A stretch of DNA of 64,000 bases from Archangium violaceum (GTDB lineage: Bacteria; Myxococcota; Myxococcia; Myxococcales; Myxococcaceae): the NCBI RefSeq assembly GCF_016887565.1, contig NZ_CP069396.1, positions 6,740,001 through 6,804,000 of the forward strand, written 5' to 3'. A program made the translations under genes and the position numbers. This document shows, one piece after another, positions 37,557 to 46,464 of the stretch; positions within the stretch are counted from its first letter, which is position 1; every line of letters begins with the position of its first letter. The notes beneath the pieces are model-generated. The model saw nothing but the letters and a program-made list of their open reading frames with translations. It searched no databases and was not told the origin of the DNA.

Positions 37557-38023
37557 GCGAGGATCGTTCCTGGGAGGGCAATTGGAAAGTCCGCTTGTAC
37601 GAGCGGGTCCGCGAGCGCGGCTACGATTCGCTTACCGCCTTCGCCGAGGCGCGCCCTACCTCTTCGCTGGTGGCGCTGGCCGAGGAGCTTGGTCCGGACG
37701 ATGTCGCCGGCGTGCAGGTGTTCAGTAGACTGGTGGCCGAAGCGGAGCGGAACCACCAGGTCACACGCCTTGTGCGCGGACAACTCGTGCGAGAGCTGTG
37801 CGCGTGTCTCCCAAATGGCTGGCCGGCCGTCCTCGACGACACAAACCGTTTCAAGGTCGCCAAGGCACTCGGATTGTGGAGTTCCTTTACCCCAACAACC
37901 CATGAGGAGCGTGTCAGGAGGGCTGGCGACGCGCTCCTCGCCTCGCCACCGCCCCCCGGCTGGCGTCCCCTCGGGCCCGACGACGAATTGCTGCGCACGC
38001 TCCTGCCCGACGAGGAAGTCTGA
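37553..38023 (+). CDS. Putative immunity protein (copy 1)
   Basis: A 156-residue acidic soluble protein with no signal peptide. It is about 70% identical, residue by residue, to the product of 53608-54078, and both end in the same 25 residues (PPPPGWRPLGPDDELLRTLLPDEEV). Both copies follow a toxin C-terminal fragment through an ATGA overlap, the normal position for a cognate immunity gene. It is intact although its toxin is broken, so it may still protect against toxin delivered by kin. The fold is not recognised. Confidence 0.7.
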   Translation: MSEDRSWEGNWKVRLYERVRERGYDSLTAFAEARPTSSLVALAEELGPDDVAGVQVFSRLVAEAERNHQVTRLVRGQLVRELCACLPNGWPAVLDDTNRFKVAKALGLWSSFTPTTHEERVRRAGDALLASPPPPGWRPLGPDDELLRTLLPDEEV

Positions 38024-38057
38024 ACGTCTCCCGTTGGAGCGTGCGGCTCCTGCTCCA

Positions 38058-38537
38058 TCAAGAGATGGAGGCGAGCAGCCTGTCGAGTGCGGCGTAGCTC
38101 TGGTTGAGACCCTCCTCCATTCCCGAGCCCAGCATTCCGTCCCGATCCTCCTGGGTGTGGAAGAGGGACGTGTTGATGAGCCGGGTGCGGCCGCCGTCGA
38201 GCGCCTCGAGCGTGATGATGTCGACCGACACGTGGCCCGGCATGCCGTCCCACTCGAACGTGCTCTCGACGCGCTCGGGCGGCTTCACCTCGCGATAGCG
38301 GCCCTCGAATCCGTAAACGCCCTCGGGGCCGTGCTCGACGAAGCGCCAGTGGCCGCCCCGCTCGACCTCCATGCGCTCGATGACCAGCTTGTTGCCTCGA
38401 CCCCACCATTGCGCGACCAGGTCCGGATCCGTCAGGGCCAGCCACACGCGCTCGCGGCTCGCGTTGAAGATTCGTTCGATCCTTATTTCCCGTTCGCCCG
38501 GAGTGGTCACGCTCGCCTGCTGCGTCTCTGTTTGCAT
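38058..38537 (-). CDS. SRPBCC/AHSA1-family protein
   Basis: A 159-residue START/SRPBCC-fold protein. Its first strand is REIRIERIFNASRERVWLALTDPDLVAQWWGR, the signature opening of AHSA1-like proteins, and the closing helix is GMEEGLNQSYAALDRLL. It binds a hydrophobic ligand or acts as an Hsp90-activator-like module; the role is unknown. ATG 38537 has an AAGGA ribosome site. It converges with the immunity gene. Confidence 0.88.
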   Translation of the reverse strand: MQTETQQASVTTPGEREIRIERIFNASRERVWLALTDPDLVAQWWGRGNKLVIERMEVERGGHWRFVEHGPEGVYGFEGRYREVKPPERVESTFEWDGMPGHVSVDIITLEALDGGRTRLINTSLFHTQEDRDGMLGSGMEEGLNQSYAALDRLLASIS

Positions 38538-38761
38538 GACGGCCGTCCTTTCGTCGTGCCTTCGAAGCACTGGGGAGTGCTTCCTCATGCGTAAGCATGG
38601 GCACGCACGATTCTCTCGATCACGGCAACGGGAGGCTGGCAGCGGAAGCGCTCGCCCGGCTACCTGGGGACCCCTCCGGACCGAGGCGACCTCGAAGGGC
38701 CGGTTTGTCCCCGCATCGGAGCACCACCAACTTCGGACGAAATCAAGGAGGTCACCTGCTC

Positions 38762-39367
38762 ATGATGCGTCGAATCGCGGTGTGTCTCGTCTCGCTCATG
38801 CTCACCTCGCCCGTCTGGGCCCAGGACCAGGAGCCCAAGGAAACCCCACCCGCCACGGGAGGCTCGGGCACGCCCACGGACATGTCCAAGATGGGGCCGT
38901 GGACCCGCAAGCCCACCAATGAAGCGAAGACTCGAAAGGAGATCGAAGCCTGGGTCAAGGAAGGCGACGCCATCATGAAGCAGCGCAACTTCGAGGCGGA
39001 TATCGCCCGAGCCGACTTCCCGGTCTACATGGCGACCGACAACAGCAAGGGCGTCCCGATGGCCGAGACGTACGACCGGCAGAAGTACGTGGAGATGATG
39101 AAGCCCATGTTCGACGAGATGCCCGCGGACATGCAGGTGAAACACAAGCTCGACATCACCGTGTTGTCCGACTCGCTCGTCACCTTCAAGGATGACTACA
39201 CGCTGACCATGGGGGGGGAGAAGCGGCAAGGCAGGAACGCCGGGCTCCTCGTGAAGCGTGATGGCCAGTGGAAGTGGAAGGCGTTCTTCGAGGCGGGCTG
39301 GGGTGACATGCCGTCCGAGGCGGTCGGCGGCTCCGGTATGCACGAAGAACCGGAGAAGCCGCAGTAG
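38762..39367 (+). CDS. Exported NTF2-like (SnoaL/DUF4440-type) protein
   Basis: A 201-residue protein with a Sec signal peptide (MMRRIAVCLVSLMLTSPVWAQ). The mature part has a helix followed by 'YMATDNSKG... ETYDRQKYVEMM' and paired strands ending VKRDGQWKWKAFFEAGW, a cone-shaped NTF2-like fold. AAGGAGGT sits nine bases before ATG 38762. A run of eight G residues at 39211-39218 lies inside the reading frame, so the gene is prone to slippage. Function unknown. Confidence 0.68.
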   Translation: MMRRIAVCLVSLMLTSPVWAQDQEPKETPPATGGSGTPTDMSKMGPWTRKPTNEAKTRKEIEAWVKEGDAIMKQRNFEADIARADFPVYMATDNSKGVPMAETYDRQKYVEMMKPMFDEMPADMQVKHKLDITVLSDSLVTFKDDYTLTMGGEKRQGRNAGLLVKRDGQWKWKAFFEAGWGDMPSEAVGGSGMHEEPEKPQ

Positions 39368-39680
39368 GGCTCATCTGGCCGTACGCGCTGAAGCTGAAGA
39401 TTTTCCCGGGTTCCGCACGAGAGCCCTCGGAAAAAAATCCTGGATGCAGGGGGCGCACGTGAGCCGCGGACGGCGGGGAAGCCGTGCCCTGGAAGCACGC
39501 CCATCCGCCCGAGATCGAACAACCCCCTGTTTTCCCGGAAGAATGGAATCCACGGGACCTCCCTGCCCCTCGGGGTGAGCTGACTGTTCAAGGCCCGGCA
39601 TGAATCTGGCTTTGGACAGTCCTCAACCACCGAGGTGACAGGTCAATGCCTGTCACCACCCCCAGATGGAGTGGATTGAC
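39368..39680. other. Intergenic region with a stem-loop
   Basis: This stretch of about 313 bases holds no convincing gene. It contains a run of seven A bases near 39433, several short GC-rich repeats, and a 9-base-pair perfect hairpin at 39634-39657 just before the ribosome site of the next gene. No RNA gene was recognised. Confidence 0.5.
39634..39657 (+). promoter_or_regulatory. Hairpin in the 5' leader of the FnIII-domain gene
   Basis: GGTGACAGG (39634-39642) and CCTGTCACC (39649-39657) are perfect inverted copies around a six-base loop. The hairpin ends 11 bases before the GGAG ribosome site of the gene starting at 39681. It could be an operator palindrome for a dimeric regulator or an mRNA leader structure; there is no U-tract, so a terminator is unlikely. 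Confidence 0.4.
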
Positions 39681-41324
39681 ATGCATCGGAGAAACATCCC
39701 AGTGGTACAGGCCCCGGCGCTGCTCACCGTGCTGCTGGTGTCCCTCGCGGGGACGCCAGCGGCCGCGCTGCTCGGCGGGCTGGACTCGACGCCCCCCCAA
39801 CTCAAGATCATCCGGCCCGCCAGCTCCGCCGTCCTCCAGGGCCAGGTAGCCCTCGAGGTCGAGTCGGATGACGGGCTGCTGGGCTCGGGGGTAGCCCGGG
39901 TGGAGTACCAGGTGGATTCCACCACGAACACCTGGGTGGCGCTGTCCGGGAGCCTGCTGTCGACGAAATACCGGGGCGTCTGGGCGAGCTCGTCCGTGCT
40001 GGATGGCAGCCACAACCTCTACGTCCGCGCCACGGACAATTCCGGAAACCAGCGGCTCGCGTCCGTGCTGGCGGTGGTGGGCAATCCGCCCGCCGCGCCC
40101 TCGGGGGTGAAGCTGACGGCTCCAGCGATCCCCAGCAATGGCGGCTACCTCGACGTCTCCTGGAGCGCCAACACGGAGGCGGACCTTGCGGGCTATGCCG
40201 TCTACCGGAGCACCACGGCCGGTGGCCCGTACACGAAGGTGGCCAGCACCTCGGGCACCTTCCACCGGGATGATCCGCTGAGCATCGGCACCCCCTACCA
40301 TTACGTGGTGGTGGCGGTGGACGCGGCCGGCAACGAGTCCCCATTCTCCGCCGAGGTCTCGGACACGCCCAGGGACACCCTGCCCCCGCGCGTGTATGCG
40401 ACGAGCCCCTCGCTGGGAGGGACGGACTTCGCCGAAATCGACTGGCTCACGGACGAGCGCTCGACCTCGCAGGTCGAGTACGGCACCACCAGCGCCCTGG
40501 GCAGTGCGACGAGCGTGGATCCCAACCTCACCCTGAACCACCACGTGCGCCTCTCGAACCTGCAGCCGGGCACGACGTACTTCTTCAAGGTCCGCTCGGT
40601 GGACGTGGCCGGGAATGACACGGTCTCGCCGGTCCTCTCGTTCACCACCCAGGTGGACTACCCGCCGACCGTGAGCATCGTGAACCTGTCCAACGGGGCC
40701 GTGCTCCGCGAGTCCATCCCTCTGCAGATCCAGGCCGTCGATCAGGTGCACCTGTCCAAGGTCGAGTACACGATCGACGGCGTCTTCTGGCGGAGCACGT
40801 CCTACAACAGCCAGACCGGGTACTACGAGGGACTGCTCGACACGAACACCCTGTCGGAGGGCTCCCACATGGTGGGTGCCCGCGCCACCGACCACCGGGG
40901 ACAGGAGACGCTGGCGCTGATCGACGTGTGGGTCGAGCGTTCCACGGAGCACAAGGTGCGGATGGCCGCGAGCGACCGGGGCTCGGGCATCGCCGCCATG
41001 GAATGGCAGGTGCACCTGGTGCCGGCCGGAGCGGAGCTGGAAGTAGCGCCGGAGCCGGACCCCGCCGCCTGGCAGCCGCTCCCGTTCGACGCGAGGTCCG
41101 GACTGTACGAGACGAGCTGGCTGGCGCCCGTGGTGGGGGTTGGGCAGCGCGGCTTCCTGTATGCGCGGGCCACCGACGGAGCCGGGAAGAGCACCACCTC
41201 CGTGTGGGAGATCGAAGTCCCGGCCAACGGACGTGACTTCCAGTTCACTGGCGTGAGGGACGAGGAGGAGTCCGGCACGGTGGTCATCGAGCCCATCGGG
41301 GCCGAGGAAGTCTCCCGCTTCTGA
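39681..41324 (+). CDS. Exported protein with Ig-like and fibronectin type III domains
   Basis: A 547-residue protein from ATG 39681, which has a GGAG site nine bases upstream. A signal peptide (residues 1-30) is followed by an Ig-like module (about 40-135), a fibronectin III domain (about 140-235, containing LAGYAVYRST and YHYVVVAVDAAGN), a second FnIII domain of the STSQVEYG/LQPGTTYFFKV type (240-330), and two more Ig-like modules. There is no catalytic domain, so it is probably a surface or secreted binding protein. A hairpin terminator follows. Confidence 0.8.
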   Translation: MHRRNIPVVQAPALLTVLLVSLAGTPAAALLGGLDSTPPQLKIIRPASSAVLQGQVALEVESDDGLLGSGVARVEYQVDSTTNTWVALSGSLLSTKYRGVWASSSVLDGSHNLYVRATDNSGNQRLASVLAVVGNPPAAPSGVKLTAPAIPSNGGYLDVSWSANTEADLAGYAVYRSTTAGGPYTKVASTSGTFHRDDPLSIGTPYHYVVVAVDAAGNESPFSAEVSDTPRDTLPPRVYATSPSLGGTDFAEIDWLTDERSTSQVEYGTTSALGSATSVDPNLTLNHHVRLSNLQPGTTYFFKVRSVDVAGNDTVSPVLSFTTQVDYPPTVSIVNLSNGAVLRESIPLQIQAVDQVHLSKVEYTIDGVFWRSTSYNSQTGYYEGLLDTNTLSEGSHMVGARATDHRGQETLALIDVWVERSTEHKVRMAASDRGSGIAAMEWQVHLVPAGAELEVAPEPDPAAWQPLPFDARSGLYETSWLAPVVGVGQRGFLYARATDGAGKSTTSVWEIEVPANGRDFQFTGVRDEEESGTVVIEPIGAEEVSRF

Positions 41325-41341
41325 ACGCCTGGTTCGCGCGA

Positions 41342-41367
41342 GGCCAGGGGGGTTCTCTCCCCTGGCC
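41342..41367 (+). terminator. Hairpin terminator after the FnIII-domain gene
   Basis: GGCCAGGGG (41342-41350) pairs perfectly with CCCCTGGCC (41359-41367) around an eight-base loop, 18 bases after the stop codon. No strong U-tract follows, as is frequent in high-GC genomes. The rest of the 196-base gap before the next gene shows no other signal. Confidence 0.55.
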
Positions 41368-41520
41368 CGAGGTCACAGCAGCGAGGCGGCGTGAGCGTAG
41401 GCGTCTCCTCCGCCGCGCTGATCCTCGCCCCCCCGTCTTGCGCTGGCTCGCTGGCTCATCCGTTGTCACGGTCCTCGAACATCCCGAGGTTTGAGGGCTG
41501 GAATCAGGGGAGGACATGCG

Positions 41521-44349
41521 ATGCCGGTCGCGATCACCTTCGGGCCCGTTTTCTGGGTCATCCTCACGCTCGGGCTGCTCGTGGCCGGCCTCGTATGGCG
41601 CTACCGGCCCTATATCGCCGGCGCATTCCCACGTGTGACCGCCCTCGCATGGCCCTATCCGCTCACCGGTCTCATCCTTGTCGCCGGAATCCTCCTCGGC
41701 GGTTTCCTCCTCATGGAGGCGACGCTCCGCCTGTGGTGGTCGGCTCCGTTCTTCCTGCTTCACGCCGAATCCGCTGACCCGTCCTCCCCGGGTTGGCTGT
41801 CGAGATTGGCCTGGCTCTGGCCCTGGCTTCCGGCGTACCTCCTGCTCCTCGTCCTCCTCTATCCCGCGGCCCGCGTCTTCTCCCGCCGCGTCTTCCACGC
41901 CGTCGTGAGCATCGTGCTGCTCTCCATGGTCCTCGGCGTCGCCTTGCAGGGCGAGCGGACCGCGCGGCCCGCCGCCGCCCCCATGCAGCCCGTCTTCATG
42001 GTGTCCCCCTTCACCGCCGCGACCACGCTCAATGACTGCCTGATCGCCTCGAGCCAGGCCCCCCTGTCGTCCTCCCTCCCGGTCTCGTCCATCATCCGGA
42101 GTGCCCTCTCCGCCGGATGTCCGGACGGGGGCCTGCCCGTCATGATGGTTCCGTGGAGCCTGGCCGCCGCCGGGCAGTCCTCGGACGCGGTCGCCATCGA
42201 GCGCTTCGCGGCGCGGGTCATCGAGCCCACGTTCCACCGGGAGAACACCGGCCCGGGGATCGTCACGAGCGTCTTCTTCGGCCTGGGGCTGCTGCTCACT
42301 CTCGGCTGGCTGGACCGGCTCAACCTGCGCCGGGCCCTTCTCCCCATCCGGGTGGGAAGCATCAGCGGCGTCGACGGAAAGCCCCGGCCCGACCTCGAGC
42401 AGTTGATGCGGGAGTGCCTTCACCGGAATGCCCCTCACGCCCCTTCACCGCTGCCAGGTGGGGAAATGCTCTACTGGCAGGACTTCGTGGAGCAACAGTC
42501 CAGCAAGGACGAGCACTGGCTTTCCAGGACCGTAGCGCTCGTCCTCCGCTTCCTCCATCCGCCGGGGGGCCTGGAGGTGCGAGGGACGCTCGTCGAGGAA
42601 TACCGCGAAGCCGGACGGCCCCACCACTCCCGGCGCCGGCATGGCATCCGGGTCAACATGGTGGACATCCACTCGAATCAGACCCTGATGGCGCTCACCT
42701 TCTGGAGCGACGAGAAGGTCGAGCACGCCATCGAGCTGGCGGCGTATTCCGCCGCGGAGCGCGCGCTGGAAGTGTGCCGCAAGCTGCCGGAGTGGGTGTA
42801 CTGGAGGGATGACAGCAACGGGGACGCGCTCCGCCAGTATTACCAGGGGCTGGATGTATTTGGGCAGGGCTCCGGAGAAAAGCACCTGGCCCATGAAGCC
42901 CGGATCCACCTGCGCGAGGCCGCCAAACGGAGCCCCGGGAGCGCGCTCGCGCGGCTACAGCTCGCCGAAATCCTCGATGCCGACGGGGACGAAGTCGGCG
43001 CCGTCGAACTCTACCTCGATCTCATTTCCCGCTACCCGCGCTTGCTGGTGGCCCACTACCGGCTGGCCTCCGTCTGTCGCACGGTGGCGGCCTGGGCACC
43101 ACGCCTGCAGGAGTGGCGTCAGCACCGCGACCTGCGGGCCTGGCAGGCCTACCTGAACGACATGCGCCTGCATGGCTATTTCTGGCCTCGCTTCGGAGAC
43201 ATGCCTCCGTGGCTCCGGATCCAGGAGTCGCTCTCCTGTTCCTGTGCCAGGAGGTTGAGGAAGCCAACCTGGCTGGGACGCCTGTACATGATGCAGCGCA
43301 CGCAATCCCAGACACTCAGATCGTGGCGGTGCTTCCGGAGTGTCGAGCCCCTCGAGCTCTCGGCCAAGAAATGGCCCTATGAACCCATCCAGGAGGATGA
43401 CACCCGAACGCTCCAGGCCCTCCTGCTCGACGTGGGCAGCCGGGCCCTGGAAAAGCACGAGCGAGCCTGCAGGTGGTGGGTGTGGCTCTGGTGCATCGGC
43501 AATACCGCCGAGCGTCGGCTCTTCCGCGAGCTCCTGCTGTGGCCGCCCAGGAAGCGGAGGGCCACCCTGCTGTCCATACGGGCGTCCCGCTGCTGCATCG
43601 AGTTGCATCAGCTCCTGCTCCTGAACGAGTCGGGCCCGCTCGACGACTGGATGAAGAAGCAGTACCAGCGCCGGCGCGCGCGTTGCCTGCGACGGGCGGA
43701 ACAGCTGGCCATCGAGACGAAGCTCGCGGCGCGCGTCATCGACAATCACCTCGGGCTGGTGCACTACAACCTTGCCTGCTTCCGAGCGCTGCAGCTCCAG
43801 CTCGAGGGTGTCGAACGTGGGGTGCGCATTCCCGGGCCCGGTCCCCTCACCCGGTGGCAAGGCTGGAAGGCCTCACGGTATGGCCAGAAGTCCGAGCGGC
43901 TGGGCCAGAAGTCGTTCCAGCTGCAGGGCAAGGTGAGGGAACTCGCCAAGAGGTCCGACGCCCTGAAGGAGCGACCGGTATATCCGTGGAGGCTGGAGGC
44001 GTGGTGGCTGGACCGGAGGAAGGCGAAGCTGATGCGGAAGGTCGCTGCCACGAGCACGCGCTCCCGTGAGCTGTGCAAGCGCTCCGATACGATGGCCGGG
44101 CGGGTTCTGCCGGACGATGAGAGCCTGGGCCGGCTGGCAATAAACCACCTCACCTATGCGATGAAGGATCCCGATGGACCCTTCTCCGCGGGGACCTGGA
44201 AGTGGCTGCTCCGATATCCAGAGCTGGCGTCCATCCACGAGCTGCCGGCCTTCCGGGCCTGGGGCCGGGCGGTGCTACGGCAGTGGGACGTTCACAAGGA
44301 AATCGAGGAACCCCCCAAGCGCTGGTGGACCTCCCTGTTGAGCCACTGA
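41521..44349 (+). CDS. Large hypothetical membrane protein with TPR-like region
   Basis: A 942-residue protein of unknown family from ATG 41521, preceded by GGGGAGG. Four hydrophobic segments lie within residues 1-150 and a fifth near residue 255. A cytoplasmic domain (about 280-440) ends with a strand-rich segment GIRVNMVDIHSNQTLMALTFWSDEK. Helical pairs with TPR spacing (LARLQLAEILDADGDEVGAVELYLDLISRYP) follow. The last 400 residues are helical and unusually rich in Arg, Trp and Cys. Nothing enzymatic is visible. It stands alone between two unrelated genes. Confidence 0.6.
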   Translation: MPVAITFGPVFWVILTLGLLVAGLVWRYRPYIAGAFPRVTALAWPYPLTGLILVAGILLGGFLLMEATLRLWWSAPFFLLHAESADPSSPGWLSRLAWLWPWLPAYLLLLVLLYPAARVFSRRVFHAVVSIVLLSMVLGVALQGERTARPAAAPMQPVFMVSPFTAATTLNDCLIASSQAPLSSSLPVSSIIRSALSAGCPDGGLPVMMVPWSLAAAGQSSDAVAIERFAARVIEPTFHRENTGPGIVTSVFFGLGLLLTLGWLDRLNLRRALLPIRVGSISGVDGKPRPDLEQLMRECLHRNAPHAPSPLPGGEMLYWQDFVEQQSSKDEHWLSRTVALVLRFLHPPGGLEVRGTLVEEYREAGRPHHSRRRHGIRVNMVDIHSNQTLMALTFWSDEKVEHAIELAAYSAAERALEVCRKLPEWVYWRDDSNGDALRQYYQGLDVFGQGSGEKHLAHEARIHLREAAKRSPGSALARLQLAEILDADGDEVGAVELYLDLISRYPRLLVAHYRLASVCRTVAAWAPRLQEWRQHRDLRAWQAYLNDMRLHGYFWPRFGDMPPWLRIQESLSCSCARRLRKPTWLGRLYMMQRTQSQTLRSWRCFRSVEPLELSAKKWPYEPIQEDDTRTLQALLLDVGSRALEKHERACRWWVWLWCIGNTAERRLFRELLLWPPRKRRATLLSIRASRCCIELHQLLLLNESGPLDDWMKKQYQRRRARCLRRAEQLAIETKLAARVIDNHLGLVHYNLACFRALQLQLEGVERGVRIPGPGPLTRWQGWKASRYGQKSERLGQKSFQLQGKVRELAKRSDALKERPVYPWRLEAWWLDRRKAKLMRKVAATSTRSRELCKRSDTMAGRVLPDDESLGRLAINHLTYAMKDPDGPFSAGTWKWLLRYPELASIHELPAFRAWGRAVLRQWDVHKEIEEPPKRWWTSLLSH

Positions 44350-44488
44350 ACATCCGCTTTCGCTCAGACCGGATTCAGCTCGTCGGCGTGAACCTCCAAC
44401 CGGAGCCGAGTCCTGGAGGCCCCGGCTGGGGCTTCGGCCGAAACCTGAGTGATCTGGGCGTGACCGACAGGCATTAGGATGCGCGGCC

Positions 44489-45448
44489 ATGAGCGTTCCC
44501 GAGAAAATGCAGGCCGTCCTCTTCGACAGCTATGGCTCCCCGGACGTCCTCCACGTCGCCGAGGTGCCCGTCCCCATCCCCGCGGCGAACGAGGTGTTGG
44601 TGCGGGTGCGCGCCGCTGGCGTCAACCCCGCCGACACCGGACTGCGGGCCGGGAAGTACAAGCTCTTCTCCGGCAGCCGGTTCCCCATGGGGCTCGGTCT
44701 GGACCTGGCGGGAGAGGTCGCCCAGGTGGGCACGGGCGTGAAGGACTTCCGCCCGGGAGACGCTGTCTACACCTTCCGGGACGCGGGCCGTCCCGGCTCC
44801 TATGCCCAGTACGCCACCGTCAGTGCGACGCACCTCGCGCCCAAGCCGAAGACGCTCGGCTTCACCGAGGCGGCCGCGGTGCCAGTGGCCGCGCTCACCG
44901 CCCTCCAGGGACTGCGCGTCCGCGGCGAGCTGAAGGCCGGCCAACGCCTGCTCGTCATCGGCGCCTCGGGCGGCGTGGGTACCTTCGCCGTGCAGATGGG
45001 AAAGCTCCTGGGAGCCCACGTCACGGGCGTGTGCAGCACCCGGAACGTGGAGCTGGTGCGCGGGCTGGGCGCGGACGAGATCATCGACTACACGCGGGAG
45101 TCCTTCGTCTCCGGAGGCCGGAGCTGGGACGTCATCCTCGACACGGTGGGGACGGACTACGGCGCCTCCAAGAAGGCGCTCGCCCGCCGTGGCACCTGGG
45201 TCACCATCGTTCCCTCTCCCAAGGTGGTGTTCTACACCGCGCTCCGCATGCTGCCCGGAGGACCTCGGGTCCACACCTTCATGGCACAACCGGAAGCCGC
45301 GCAGCTCCGAGAGGTGGCGGAGTGGATCGACTCCGGCCGGCTGCGCGTCCTTGTCGAGAAGGTGTACCCGCTGCCCGAGGTGGCCGAGGCCCACCGGCAC
45401 AGCGAGTCCCACCGCGCACGGGGCAAGCTCGTCCTGGAGCTGCCCTGA
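44489..45448 (+). CDS. Zinc-independent MDR oxidoreductase (quinone oxidoreductase-like)
   Basis: A 319-residue medium-chain reductase. The N-terminal GroES-like fold begins MQAVLFDSYGSPDVLHVAEVP. The cofactor-binding loop GASGGVGTFAVQMGK is the AxGGVG type that prefers NADPH. There is no structural zinc cysteine lobe, which places it with the quinone oxidoreductase/NAD(P)-dependent alcohol dehydrogenase branch. The substrate is unknown. It converges with the SRPBCC gene of the ArsR operon. Confidence 0.9.
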   Translation: MSVPEKMQAVLFDSYGSPDVLHVAEVPVPIPAANEVLVRVRAAGVNPADTGLRAGKYKLFSGSRFPMGLGLDLAGEVAQVGTGVKDFRPGDAVYTFRDAGRPGSYAQYATVSATHLAPKPKTLGFTEAAAVPVAALTALQGLRVRGELKAGQRLLVIGASGGVGTFAVQMGKLLGAHVTGVCSTRNVELVRGLGADEIIDYTRESFVSGGRSWDVILDTVGTDYGASKKALARRGTWVTIVPSPKVVFYTALRMLPGGPRVHTFMAQPEAAQLREVAEWIDSGRLRVLVEKVYPLPEVAEAHRHSESHRARGKLVLELP

Positions 45449-45485
45449 CACCCAAAGGGCGCGTCCATCCACTCGGCTCTCGTCA

Positions 45486-45959
45486 TCAGGCCCGCTGAGC
45501 CAGATGCTCGGCGAGGCGATCCAGGGTCTCGTTGCCGCCCTTCTCCACTCCGAACTTGCGCACCTCCTCGAACGCCGCGGCGCTGGGCCACACGCTGTGC
45601 ATGGTGAGGCGGGTCTTTCCGCCTTGCGCCTCGAACGTCACCGTGACGTGGAACTGCTCGACCTCGGTGCTCGTGCCGTGGCTGTACACCAGGCGCTCGG
45701 GACGGACGACCTCGCGGTAGGTGATGAGGTTGTCGAACTCGCCGTACTCGGCATGCTTCATCACGTACTTCCAGGTGCCGCCCGGGCGCACGTCCATGGA
45801 CTCGGTCACCGTGGTGAAGCCGTGCGGCCCCCACCAACGTGAGACGTGCTCGGGCTTCGTCCATACCTCGAACACGCGCTCGCGCGGAGCGTCGTACACG
45901 CGCGTGAGGATGATCTCCCGGTCCGTGGTGCTCACTACGTCGCGCTTCATGTCGATCAT
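45486..45959 (-). CDS. SRPBCC/AHSA1-family protein in an ArsR operon
   Basis: A 157-residue SRPBCC-fold protein (DREIILTRVYDAPRERVFEVWTKPEHVSRWWGPHGF) with the standard C-terminal helix. It lies 39 bases downstream of an ArsR regulator gene on the same strand, a very common bacterial pairing in which the regulator controls the SRPBCC protein. The ligand is unknown. A second SRPBCC gene at 38058 is unlinked to this operon. Confidence 0.9.
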   Translation of the reverse strand: MIDMKRDVVSTTDREIILTRVYDAPRERVFEVWTKPEHVSRWWGPHGFTTVTESMDVRPGGTWKYVMKHAEYGEFDNLITYREVVRPERLVYSHGTSTEVEQFHVTVTFEAQGGKTRLTMHSVWPSAAAFEEVRKFGVEKGGNETLDRLAEHLAQRA

Positions 45960-45998
45960 CGCTTCCGTCCTCTCGTGGGTGGGGTGATTCGCAGGGGG

Positions 45999-46349
45999 CT
46001 ACTTCTTGCGACCGGGCTCGGGCTCCTGGCTCCGCAACTCCTCCAGGTAGTCCCCGAGCCGGTCGAGGCTCTCGTCGAAGAAACGGCGGTAGTGCTCCAG
46101 CCACGCCGCCACGTCCCGCAGCGGCTCCCCCTCCAACCGGCACGGGCGCCACTGCGCCTCGCGGCCGCGCGAGATGAGCCCCGCGTTCTCCAGCACCTTG
46201 AGGTGCTTGGAGACCGCCGGGAGGCTCATGTCGAAGGGCGCCGCGAGCTCGCCCACCGTCGCCTCCCCCTTCGCCAGCCGCGCGAGGATGGCGCGGCGCG
46301 TCGGGTCGGCGAGTGCGGCGAACGTAGTGCTCAGTCGATCGGGGGTCAT
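45999..46349 (-). CDS. ArsR-family transcription regulator
   Basis: A 116-residue winged-helix repressor. The opening DRLSTTFAALADPTRRAILARL and recognition helix MSLPAVSKHLKVLENAGL are typical of ArsR regulators partnered with SRPBCC proteins. The classical metal-binding CVC motif is absent, so it is unlikely to sense metals. ATG 46349 lies 9 bases from a set of TTAACCA-type repeats that are probably its own operator. Confidence 0.92.
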   Translation of the reverse strand: MTPDRLSTTFAALADPTRRAILARLAKGEATVGELAAPFDMSLPAVSKHLKVLENAGLISRGREAQWRPCRLEGEPLRDVAAWLEHYRRFFDESLDRLGDYLEELRSQEPEPGRKK

Positions 46350-46358
46350 GGAGCATTG

Positions 46359-46390
46359 AACCAACTGGTTAATTATCCTTTTGGTTAAAT
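46359..46390 (-). promoter_or_regulatory. Probable ArsR operator (TTAACCA repeats)
   Basis: On the minus strand the sequence upstream of the ArsR gene contains TTAACCA twice, once within the palindrome AACCAGTTGGTT (46359-46370) and once at 46383-46389, separated by an A/T-rich stretch. This is an A/T-rich island in a very GC-rich region and spans the expected promoter. Autoregulation of the ArsR/SRPBCC operon is the likely purpose. Confidence 0.55.
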
Positions 46391-46464
46391 ACCCACGTGC
46401 ACCTCGGGAGTCAAGGGAGAACCCTCGGGGTGGAGAGCAAGCAGGGGCCCGGGGGCTTGCTACT

